64,000 bases of DNA from a virus. Shown in pieces: positions 1-8,296 of the stretch (position 1 is its first letter; each line of letters begins with the position of its first letter). Under the pieces are notes generated by a model. That model was given only the letters and a program-made list of their open reading frames with translations, was not told the origin of the DNA and did no database searches. The DNA lies in IMG/VR virus record IMGVR_UViG_3300042308_001511, positions 1-64,000 of that record. The stretch is one strand, 5' to 3'. Position numbers and translations under genes: made by a program.

Positions 1-1
1 A

Positions 2-469
2 GTTGGTGACTTACTAATATGTAACTCAAAAGGTCACAAAACTCTGACTTATGGTAAGATGTACCGTATCGAGGATCTCATATCTAAAAAGAACAAATAC
101 TACGTAGAGAAAAAGATAAAACTCGAGGGTGTTCCTAGATCATTCTCGTTCAACAACTGGAACTGGCGGAAACTCACAAAAGATGAACAAAGAGATATAC
201 ATTTATTAGAAGTTCTCGATAACCAAACACCAGATATAGTAAAGGAGGTTATAAGAGATAAATTCTCGGCAATGCCTAATCCGGAAGTTGAATTATTCAA
301 GGCTATAAGTGAGTCTATGGTTGACCGTAAAAGACACCACTTTGGATTGGTGGAGTGGTATTGTAGAACAACACCAGGTAAGAGGATGAATGCAAAACCT
401 GAGGACTTTGATAGAATAATGGATATGTCACTACGTGAAATTATTGAATTGATTGATGAGACAAAATAA
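2..469 (+). CDS. Hypothetical protein, 5' end cut by the window
   Basis: The reading frame is open from the first bases of the window through a stop at 467-469, so the ATG at 59 is probably internal and the true start lies outside. Just before that ATG the frame reads LTYGKMYRIEDL, a short segment like the LTxGKxYxV stretch of small phage proteins (compare LTVGKEYTV in the gene at 13604). The rest is charged and soluble, with no signal peptide or membrane segment and no domain I recognise. A strong hairpin terminator follows at once, so it ends its transcription unit. Confidence 0.75.
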   Translation, partial: VGDLLICNSKGHKTLTYGKMYRIEDLISKKNKYYVEKKIKLEGVPRSFSFNNWNWRKLTKDEQRDIHLLEVLDNQTPDIVKEVIRDKFSAMPNPEVELFKAISESMVDRKRHHFGLVEWYCRTTPGKRMNAKPEDFDRIMDMSLREIIELIDETK

Positions 470-470
470 A

Positions 471-495
471 AAAACGGACATTTGTCCGTTTTTTA
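471..495 (+). terminator. Rho-independent terminator
   Basis: Ten-bp stem AAAACGGACA / TGTCCGTTTT with a 2-nt loop and a T run, directly after the stop of the plus-strand gene. Confidence 0.85.
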
Positions 496-512
496 TTAAA
501 GATTAATAAATA

Positions 513-542
513 AAAAAGTCGCATAATTTTATGCGACTTTTG
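513..542 (-). terminator. Terminator, probably bidirectional
   Basis: Stem AAAGTCGCAT / ATGCGACTTT flanked by A and T runs on either side. It sits 3 bp beyond the end of the minus-strand S1-like gene and back to back with the plus-strand terminator, forming a convergent boundary. Confidence 0.8.
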
Positions 543-544
543 TT

Positions 545-1672
545 TTATTTGTCCATTGTTAAGAATATCTTTCTCGATGATCTATCTACGGAAAGAACTT
601 TAACTTTTACGGATTGGCCAGCAGTGAATTTCTTACCGATTTTTTCCATCTCAGATGTGTGTATCAATCCTATGGTCTCATCGTCTAAGTTAACAAGTGT
701 TCCGAATTGCTTAGAGTCTTTCACTGTTCCTTCAATAACTTGACCGTTTTTGATTGTGTCCCATAACGTCTCTCTCAAAATTTGAGTAAGTATTATTTTG
801 TCTCTTGAGTGATCTCCTTTGTTGTTCTTAACAACTTCTTTTATATAGAAGTCAATTTCAAAACCAGGTTTTATCTCATTTAGTTTCTCTTGCCAATCTG
901 GATGAACGTTAGCTTTATGTATCATTCCTGTTAGACACGTGTCGAATTCTACGAATACTCCGAATGGTGTAGTTCCTGTTACGTGACCGGTGTATACTTT
1001 ATTGAACTCAAGTTCTTTTATTGCTTCCGGTATAAGTGTTTGTAGATATTTTCTTCTCGAAACTATGTAAGTTTTCTCATATTCTGAGAATGATTCAATC
1101 GCAACCTCGATAGATGTTCCAACAATTGAGTTTGGATCATAGAGTTTGTTTATTCCTGCTAATGTGTTAGGCATAAATCCTGGTAGTGTAACTCCACCAT
1201 TGTGGATTTCCATTTCGTATCCAGCAGGGTTTAGTGCTTTCACAATTGCAATTACTGATGCACCTTCACCTAAAGATTTGAGGTTTTCGTGTGCTCTGGA
1301 CTCATAAAGTGTTGAAATACTACCTCTGATTATGTAGTTATTGTTGTTGTTAACCTCAACTACCAAAACGTCAATCTCGTCACCAACTTCTGTATTTTTG
1401 AGGTATCTTGATTCGTTGTTCCTGTTATCTACTCTTACATAGTCTTTGTATCCAGGTACTTCGAACACAAAATGATCGTCATTAGAGCCAATGTATTTGG
1501 CAGAGACAACATTTCCTCTTTCAGGAAGTTTTATGTCCATCGTGTCGTATAGTTTCGACATTTCGATGTACTCTTTGGTGAGCCTTCTGGCTGCCATAGA
1601 TTTTTTCTTCCCTAATCTGTTATCATCCTCAAAGAGGTATGCCAGATCTTCGTTTCCAATTTTAGTCTGCAT
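545..1672 (-). CDS. S1-domain RNA-binding protein (ribosomal protein S1-like)
   Basis: The 375-aa protein is mostly tandem S1-type OB folds at about residues 52-118, 136-207, 224-300 and 308-374. The third and fourth are clearest: FGVFVEFDTCLTGMIH and FGTLVNLDDETIGLIH match the FGxFV...GLIH core. Bacterial S1 has six domains and holds mRNA on the 30S subunit; this version is shorter, with a charged 50-residue N-terminus. Bacteroidota depend little on Shine-Dalgarno pairing and are thought to use S1 and A-rich leaders, and the genes here also lack SD sites. I infer a role in directing ribosomes to phage mRNA, or a general RNA-binding role. Translation use is not proven by sequence. Confidence 0.85.
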   Translation of the reverse strand: MQTKIGNEDLAYLFEDDNRLGKKKSMAARRLTKEYIEMSKLYDTMDIKLPERGNVVSAKYIGSNDDHFVFEVPGYKDYVRVDNRNNESRYLKNTEVGDEIDVLVVEVNNNNNYIIRGSISTLYESRAHENLKSLGEGASVIAIVKALNPAGYEMEIHNGGVTLPGFMPNTLAGINKLYDPNSIVGTSIEVAIESFSEYEKTYIVSRRKYLQTLIPEAIKELEFNKVYTGHVTGTTPFGVFVEFDTCLTGMIHKANVHPDWQEKLNEIKPGFEIDFYIKEVVKNNKGDHSRDKIILTQILRETLWDTIKNGQVIEGTVKDSKQFGTLVNLDDETIGLIHTSEMEKIGKKFTAGQSVKVKVLSVDRSSRKIFLTMDK

Positions 1673-1724
1673 GTTTTTATTTTTTAGTGTTATGATGTTT
1701 ATATTACTTTTACCGAACTTGTTT

Positions 1725-2111
1725 TTAGTTTCTTCTGTTTATTTTAGATCTTCTCATATAATCTCTCAACCTTGCTGCTTCTTCGTACTTTTCTTCTATT
1801 AGGAATCTGTCTAATTTTTCGTTCAGGTATTCCTCTATTTCATCGGGTGTCCTGGTTCTTTTCTCCTCAAATAGTGATTCGTAGTATTCGTTCATACTTG
1901 ATATATCTGCGAAATATATCACTGGTAGGTTTTTAGATGATCCACCTTCTTCACTTTTTAAATCAGGTAGTTTACCACTCCTAGTCACCGATTCTATGAA
2001 TTCTTCGGTTAGTGCGGAGTTCTCTATTAGGTATTTTGCTAGATGGTACGGTCTATTCTTAAACATCTTTAGAAGTATTACAAGGTTTCTGTAAATTTCC
2101 TCTCTTTCCAT
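1725..2111 (-). CDS. Small protein with C-terminal UVR motif
   Basis: The last third (about residues 98-122) reads LDRFLIEEKYEEAARLRDYM, a good match to the UVR motif of UvrB, UvrC and McsA, a helical hairpin used for protein-protein contact. The first 90 residues are helical and charged and match nothing I know. There is no nuclease or ATPase motif, so it is not itself a repair enzyme. It might be an adaptor, as McsA is for McsB/ClpC. The leader is A/T-rich without an SD site. A second UVR-like motif occurs at the end of the gene at 38599-40302. Confidence 0.75.
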   Translation of the reverse strand: MEREEIYRNLVILLKMFKNRPYHLAKYLIENSALTEEFIESVTRSGKLPDLKSEEGGSSKNLPVIYFADISSMNEYYESLFEEKRTRTPDEIEEYLNEKLDRFLIEEKYEEAARLRDYMRRSKINRRN

Positions 2112-2140
2112 AAGAGTTATATTTTTGTCTAATACGAAGT

Positions 2141-2830
2141 TTATATTTTCTCGAAGTAGAGATTGAAGAAGTAGTCAAATTTGAATTGAGAACTATGTTG
2201 TAGTTGATCAAATAAAATCCTTATATTATTCTGGTTGAAGTCTGATATTGTCTGGAATTTGTTCGTTTTATTTACATCCATTACAACAGAAGGTGACCAT
2301 TTATTTTGATATCTAAGTACACTCTGACTTCTTAAATCCACATATTCTACATATAAGTCCACTCTAACAAGTGAATAACGATTATTTACGTTTAGTTCAA
2401 CGTATTTTTTAACAGCAGTATCTATGTCATTGTATATTGTCATCTGTGTCCTAACACCCTCAAGAGTTCTGTTACTTTTAAGTTTAGCGAATAAGTATTC
2501 ATTTAGTATTTTTGACACATTTATGTCAATTATCCACCTTGTGTTTTTTTCTTTCTTACTTTGTGTTTGTGTATCATCTATGGTGATTGTATGATTCAAA
2601 CCCATACTATCCGCAGATGAGTATAATTTAGGTGGAAGTGTGGTTTCCGTTACTTTGTCTATCTGTTCACCATTAAATCTTTGATTCCATATCATATTCT
2701 CGTTACCTATAAGCAAAGAGTCTTCAACCTCGAGCATCTTTGCACCAAAGAATGTACTCTCTTCGGACATACTTAATGTTCCGTTTACCTTTTTATAAAC
2801 ATATTCTGGTGAAATGTAGTTACGTCTCAT
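2141..2830 (-). CDS. Hypothetical protein of the virion gene cluster
   Basis: A 229-aa soluble protein of mixed alpha/beta character, with the segment SVVMDVNKTNKFQTISDF near the end and no catalytic motif, signal peptide or membrane helix. Its ATG overlaps the stop of the preceding 111-aa gene by 4 bp (ATGA), so the two are translationally coupled. Both follow the 1698-aa structural protein on the same strand. The position suggests a tail or baseplate part, a completion protein, or an assembly factor; nothing in the sequence decides which. Confidence 0.7.
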   Translation of the reverse strand: MRRNYISPEYVYKKVNGTLSMSEESTFFGAKMLEVEDSLLIGNENMIWNQRFNGEQIDKVTETTLPPKLYSSADSMGLNHTITIDDTQTQSKKEKNTRWIIDINVSKILNEYLFAKLKSNRTLEGVRTQMTIYNDIDTAVKKYVELNVNNRYSLVRVDLYVEYVDLRSQSVLRYQNKWSPSVVMDVNKTNKFQTISDFNQNNIRILFDQLQHSSQFKFDYFFNLYFEKI

Positions 2831-3162
2831 TTGTTAGTCTCTATATAGTATTCCAAATCCCATGTGGATTTGAATATGAAGAAGTCTGAGTATGCGTATC
2901 CAAACTCATCCAACATTGGATATATCGAGTTTGTATCCTTTACCTCTGCTAGTTTGAGTACACTACTCAGTCTGTTTACTTTTCTAAACTTCCTTTCCTT
3001 TATCATACCGAAGTTTGTCAATGTTGTATCGAATGTATAATTACCCTGTAGAGGTCTAACATATGAGACCTTTTCGGTGTAGTTTTTAGTAGTACTAAAG
3101 AAAGTGGCTGCCATACTTTTTATTCTATTTATTATATGCTTATCCGTGTAGCGGATAAGCAT
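2827..3162 (-). CDS. Hypothetical protein, coupled to its neighbours
   Basis: A 111-aa protein, rich in aromatic and basic residues, starting MLIRYTDKHIINRIKSM. It starts 6 bp after the stop of the 1698-aa gene and its stop overlaps the next start, so it belongs to the same late operon. No domain is recognised. Confidence 0.7.
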   Translation of the reverse strand: MLIRYTDKHIINRIKSMAATFFSTTKNYTEKVSYVRPLQGNYTFDTTLTNFGMIKERKFRKVNRLSSVLKLAEVKDTNSIYPMLDEFGYAYSDFFIFKSTWDLEYYIETNK

Positions 3163-3168
3163 TATTTA

Positions 3169-6100
3169 TTATGAGTAAATAAATACTCCGTTTATATTAT
3201 ATTTTTTCTCTTGTATCGTATTCACTGTGTAGTATCCGTTGTTTGCTGTTAATCCCAATACGTCTTTAACAATGACATTCGTTGCCACACCTTTTTGTTT
3301 TCCTAAGTAGTAGTCTGTTATCGAGAAAGCCGCACCATCTACAGAGAATTCATATGGTGGGTTTCCTCCAGTCGCACCTAATTGGAGGTTGTATGTGTTT
3401 ACTGACGGATCGAACGCATCATAAATGTCCATAGTAAGTTTAGGATACACTTGCATTAGTCCAATTGTTACGTAACCTGCACTAGCCGGATACTTTATCT
3501 GAAGTCCTTTATGTCCATTTTGAAATGATTCGATAATTTCCTCGTTTGTTATAGCTCTTTCATAAAATCTAATAGAATGTATTGCACCATTGAGAACACT
3601 AGTAGGAATTGTATCTAAATTCGTAAAATCTAAAGGTCCGCCAATTGTGAATTTAGTTTCTGATGTAATGGATTTACCCGCTACATTAGTAGTGTTTATG
3701 TGTGTTAGTGAAGTTGAATCGTCTGTTGTTTGATTTCGACCATCTACGTAAACCTCTAATGTTGTAATTCCATTTTTATCAGTTACTCTGAATAATAAGT
3801 GGTACCATACGTCTACTTCCAATATCGGTTCAGAATAAACTGAACCATCTAATAAATTACCTGTACTACTTTCAAACTTTGTTGTCATAAAAGCTCTACC
3901 TGCCTCGAATCCGAATAAAGTCTGACCATCACCAACAAACACTCTGTAAGATTGAACGTCGTTAGACTTTACTATGAATTCATAACTCCTGGATAATGAA
4001 TCTAAAAGTATTTTATTGGTCACCATCAGTGATTTTGCCGATGATCCACCATATATTTCTATATACTCACCCGGATACAAATCGGTTTTCTTCTTTTTTG
4101 GTGTATTAGAAGTTATTACTAATTCTGCATATCCTTCACCCGCAGTATCAAACCAAATACCTAATTCGGTGTTGAAATATCCTTCCTCGAGCTTGAAAAC
4201 TGACCCTTTAATTACATTTGAAAACTTATCTCTCACTTTATAGTGGAAGTCTATTCCGGTAACAGCTAATTCCAATTCGTCACTAACCTGTTTTAGATAT
4301 TCCAATGAGGTACTATAGGATGCACTAGGATATAAAGTTATCGATTGTTCGGTAAATGAACCGTTCATACCTATTGTAAGTGTGACATTCTGTGTTGTAC
4401 TTAGTTCAAACGATAAATCTATTACGTTATAAAACACTGGGTTGTCCGAATTGAATAACTCAACTTCATAGAATAATGGCATATAGTTACCACCGAATCT
4501 ATATATTTTATTATCCTTTATGTTTATAGTATTTCCGTAATTTACATACTCTACAATGTTGTTTTCGGTTTTTATTATCTCGGCACCTATGTTAGTTCCA
4601 TTGTAATAGTTAAGCTGATCAGTATTACTTATTTTACTATCTATTAGAACTTTACCAGGTTTGAGTTTTATTTGGTTTACTGCTAAATATTCTAAAGAGT
4701 CTATTCTTACATTAAGGCTCTCCGGTCTTTCTGCAACAATAATGAATGGTAGATTTTCCAGTCCATCACCGAATTTGTATTCACTAACTTCACCATTCTC
4801 CTTAATTACAATGTATTTTAGGTAGTCCGAAAAACCACCCTTTCTCGATAAATCATTTATACAATTTATAAAGTTAGATGCAATCAATGTATTAGATGTT
4901 TTATTATAAAGTTTATCTCTTTCGGTATTTTTTAAATTCGGTATTGTGTTGTCGTTTACATATATGTTAACGAGTATATTTTTATACTTTTTGTTTATGA
5001 ATATATTAATACCACTCTCAAGAGTAGAACTTCCTGGATTACTTATCATCCGGTAGATTGAGTTGTTAAGATATACGTAAGGATTTCTTGTCTTTGTATA
5101 AATCAAATCTGTATCTGCTACAAAACTATAAATTCGAGTCCACAATGACGAATTAGATGGAATTGTCCCTGATGGAATGTTTATACTACTATTCATATTA
5201 GCATAAAGAACATCTTTGTAAACTACATAGGACATACCAACGTATTGTTTGTTTGGAAGCCATAGATTGATTATAGACCATTTCATATTTGAAAAGTCAC
5301 TTTCGGAAATTGACCAGAATTTTTCTCCAGGTATGTAAATATTATTATCTATATCTGAAGTCCAAAACTTTTTATCATAGTATACTTTGACACCTTTTGT
5401 GTAACCTAACCTTATATGTCTTCCAGATCCTTCAGGCACTTCAATTGTACGCATTGCCAATATAGGATTCCAAAAATCAATTTTTCCCATATCATTCGAT
5501 AAGTAAAAATAATTACCATCTTTGTAGACAACGTCGAACTTGTTGTACCTACCAGACTTCTCAACCATCTTTTGTGGTTGCCAAAAAACATTTCCTATTT
5601 TATCATCTTTAGTTTCCGAATAGAGAACCCAATCTCCTGCACCAGATGTAAGAACATCACCTTTGATGTTCGTCATAGCATTTATGTCTTTATTTGCAAT
5701 CTGTGCCATCAGATTATGTGGTGCTGTGCGAACCTTTTCTACTCCACCACTTTTATTTTTAGCGAGTGTTATGTATAAGTCTTGACAAATTGTGTCTGTT
5801 GTTGCTCTGTATAATACACCACCACTTATGACTATTTCGTTTTTTTTATAGTTTTTTTTAGGTGACCATTCCTCTATAACATCCCAAATCATTCCGTTAT
5901 CTTCTGATGTCAGAAGTATAGAAAATTTATAATCTTCAAATGTGTTTCTTATTGATGTGTTTATTACGTCTATCTTTCCGTTGTTGAATTTTATATTACC
6001 AACGTCATAGATAGAAAATTTTATTCCCCTGAATAATGTATAATTCGGAGTTCCTACATCACCTTTTAGAAATTCAGAGTATTTTCGAGTTTTCTTCTGG

Positions 6101-8265
6101 ACTAAACCGTTTTCGAAAATTGATATTTGATTAAAAATACTATCGAAGTAATCTATCTCACCACTATGTGTTCCGGTTTTATCAGTATACGTAGTCTTTC
6201 CATAGTATCTATCGAAGTCGAATTTGTAGTCGTAGTCAACATCCGTTCCTAAGTTACCCTGTATATGTAGTGAATGAAATACATAAGAGTTTGATGGTGG
6301 GTTAACTGTATAAAAGTAATCTAAATTTCTACTTTGTCGGGAAGGAAGATGATAAAAACTATCGGTAGTTCGATTGAAATTTTCTAATATATCTGAGTTG
6401 TTTGCACAATACGGATAATCGTACGCAGATAGTGATCCTTCGTAACACCACCTACAATATACCGGATTCTTCCTCCATAATTGTGATACCTCTCCAAAAT
6501 CAACTTTGAACGTCTCTTGGTTTGCAGTATATTCAGAAGATACTGGTATATTAACTACCTTATTTTTATAGATATAGTCATCTAAAAGCTGAGGTCTCGT
6601 CTCAGTATTTAGGTCTGTGAAGTAAAGTTTTGTCTCCTCGGTCTCTGATATTTCATCCTTTAGTTCATATTCAAATTTTGACAATTCAGTTTCGATAATT
6701 CTTGTATCAAAGTCCTTTATATCGGTGAATTTTATCCTATAAATTGGAAAGTATATTGGTGCGTTATTCGAATCTACCGCAAAAGATGCAGTTTTTGTGT
6801 ATGCTGAATTGTTTTTGTTAACATAGTATTTATAAGTATCTTTCCCGAACTCGAATTTGTGGTCACAATTTACTTTTATACCAGAACCTTGTTTTACTAA
6901 TTTGTGATATACACCATCTATTTCAACCACCCAAACATCCGCTCTTTCGAAGTCATCTATTGTATGATAACTTCCATTTTCGTTCAAAATCATATTGTTG
7001 GAATCTATTATTCCGTAGTTTGAGTTTAACATAGATTCTTTCCCACTCAAATCTGCGTCGGATATTATTCTCCATTTATCAACAAATGTACTTGTTTTCT
7101 CATCGGTTGAGTAGTTACCACCTATTTCATTGCCTATGTCTTCCATTATGACATTCGAACTTACTACATCACCAAATTTATTTTTACTTAAACTAAAGTT
7201 ATTTTGAGTATCTGTTTCTACTTTCTTTACAGATGCTTTCATCTCGTAGATGAACTTCTCTACTTTATAGTATTTGTTTTCCAATTCTACGTAGTAAACC
7301 TTATCATCTGACCAACCTTCTAAAAAAGGAATTCCTGATGGAGAGTTTAGTATATTTCCTTCAATTATCTCTACGTCCGTTCTTAGTTTAGGTGGCATAT
7401 ATGGTGATATTGATGAAACCATATCCATTGAATCTAAATAAAATCCGTAGTATCTATTTATAGACCATTTCCTCAATGAATATTCATCCGCCGGTGTATC
7501 ATCAAATAGAAAGTTTAGGTTAAGTATGTTCGGAAAAACAATTTTATTATTCAGATATCCATCAAATATCAATTTTTCGAATTCGAATATCTCCTGTTCG
7601 TTAGTGAGTGTATCATCCATAAAAAGAGATTTTGTGATGTATCCACCCGATTCAAAATCTATTCCATTCCATTTCGAAAATTCTAAAGTATCGTAACTCA
7701 TTTCGAACGGTGTATCTGGGAAGAATTCATTTTCGTTAAAGTTTATGTTTAACCATTCTCCTAATGGTGTCTTTTTACTTAAGTCAAAAAGACTTACAAC
7801 TTTCATTTTATCTAATATCTCAGATTTGAAGTTATCTTTGTCTAATTTAACAATTCCTGGACCATCAACTCTAAATATTATGAAGTTTGATGGAAGTTTG
7901 TTTCTGAAAATATAGAGTGGTGCAAAGTACTCGTACTCTTCAGCGTAGTTTTTATTGTTAGTTATGTTTTTCGCACCGTATTGGTATATTTCGTCAAACT
8001 GGTCTACGAACTCTGTTGACATCGAGTCCGAGTCCATATCATATTTTATATGATATGCTGTACTGGACGGAAGCCCTTTATAGAAGTACGGTATCAATTC
8101 GTCATAATAGTTCGATTTGTTGAAAACGACTTTTTTATATCTGGATAGGGATAGTTCTGGCATAGAGTCTATACTCTCCAGACTAAGTCCGTAGTCTTTC
8201 TCGACAACAATCTTAACATTTGTAGTGAGGCCCGGATTTGTCCTCATTATGGCGAAACTTTTCAA
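3169..8265 (-). CDS. Very large virion protein with LamG-like, CBM-like and SprB-like modules
   Basis: 1698 aa. Three short modules of the W..Y..G..V.Y....Y.A type resemble CBM5/12 chitin-binding folds: WSPKKNYKKNEIVISGGVLY near 795, RYNKFDVVYKDGNYFYL near 900, LPNKQYVGMSYVVYKDVLY near 1000. Residues about 1400-1580 look like a LamG/concanavalin jelly roll (WYHLLFRVTD, LEVYVDGR, IGGPLDF, IHSIRFYERAITNEEI). The end, near 1600-1690, has GGNPPYEFSVDGAAFS and VKDVLGLT, like SprB repeats of Bacteroidota gliding adhesins. The N-terminal 700 residues are unrecognised. I infer a baseplate-periphery or tail protein that binds surface glycan. Two small genes follow it in the operon. No clear phage promoter motif lies directly before it, so it is probably read through from the 1052-aa gene. 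Confidence 0.8.
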   Translation of the reverse strand: MKSFAIMRTNPGLTTNVKIVVEKDYGLSLESIDSMPELSLSRYKKVVFNKSNYYDELIPYFYKGLPSSTAYHIKYDMDSDSMSTEFVDQFDEIYQYGAKNITNNKNYAEEYEYFAPLYIFRNKLPSNFIIFRVDGPGIVKLDKDNFKSEILDKMKVVSLFDLSKKTPLGEWLNINFNENEFFPDTPFEMSYDTLEFSKWNGIDFESGGYITKSLFMDDTLTNEQEIFEFEKLIFDGYLNNKIVFPNILNLNFLFDDTPADEYSLRKWSINRYYGFYLDSMDMVSSISPYMPPKLRTDVEIIEGNILNSPSGIPFLEGWSDDKVYYVELENKYYKVEKFIYEMKASVKKVETDTQNNFSLSKNKFGDVVSSNVIMEDIGNEIGGNYSTDEKTSTFVDKWRIISDADLSGKESMLNSNYGIIDSNNMILNENGSYHTIDDFERADVWVVEIDGVYHKLVKQGSGIKVNCDHKFEFGKDTYKYYVNKNNSAYTKTASFAVDSNNAPIYFPIYRIKFTDIKDFDTRIIETELSKFEYELKDEISETEETKLYFTDLNTETRPQLLDDYIYKNKVVNIPVSSEYTANQETFKVDFGEVSQLWRKNPVYCRWCYEGSLSAYDYPYCANNSDILENFNRTTDSFYHLPSRQSRNLDYFYTVNPPSNSYVFHSLHIQGNLGTDVDYDYKFDFDRYYGKTTYTDKTGTHSGEIDYFDSIFNQISIFENGLVQKKTRKYSEFLKGDVGTPNYTLFRGIKFSIYDVGNIKFNNGKIDVINTSIRNTFEDYKFSILLTSEDNGMIWDVIEEWSPKKNYKKNEIVISGGVLYRATTDTICQDLYITLAKNKSGGVEKVRTAPHNLMAQIANKDINAMTNIKGDVLTSGAGDWVLYSETKDDKIGNVFWQPQKMVEKSGRYNKFDVVYKDGNYFYLSNDMGKIDFWNPILAMRTIEVPEGSGRHIRLGYTKGVKVYYDKKFWTSDIDNNIYIPGEKFWSISESDFSNMKWSIINLWLPNKQYVGMSYVVYKDVLYANMNSSINIPSGTIPSNSSLWTRIYSFVADTDLIYTKTRNPYVYLNNSIYRMISNPGSSTLESGINIFINKKYKNILVNIYVNDNTIPNLKNTERDKLYNKTSNTLIASNFINCINDLSRKGGFSDYLKYIVIKENGEVSEYKFGDGLENLPFIIVAERPESLNVRIDSLEYLAVNQIKLKPGKVLIDSKISNTDQLNYYNGTNIGAEIIKTENNIVEYVNYGNTINIKDNKIYRFGGNYMPLFYEVELFNSDNPVFYNVIDLSFELSTTQNVTLTIGMNGSFTEQSITLYPSASYSTSLEYLKQVSDELELAVTGIDFHYKVRDKFSNVIKGSVFKLEEGYFNTELGIWFDTAGEGYAELVITSNTPKKKKTDLYPGEYIEIYGGSSAKSLMVTNKILLDSLSRSYEFIVKSNDVQSYRVFVGDGQTLFGFEAGRAFMTTKFESSTGNLLDGSVYSEPILEVDVWYHLLFRVTDKNGITTLEVYVDGRNQTTDDSTSLTHINTTNVAGKSITSETKFTIGGPLDFTNLDTIPTSVLNGAIHSIRFYERAITNEEIIESFQNGHKGLQIKYPASAGYVTIGLMQVYPKLTMDIYDAFDPSVNTYNLQLGATGGNPPYEFSVDGAAFSITDYYLGKQKGVATNVIVKDVLGLTANNGYYTVNTIQEKKYNINGVFIYS

Positions 8266-8296
8266 ACCAACTATTTTTTTTTATTCATACTTTTTA

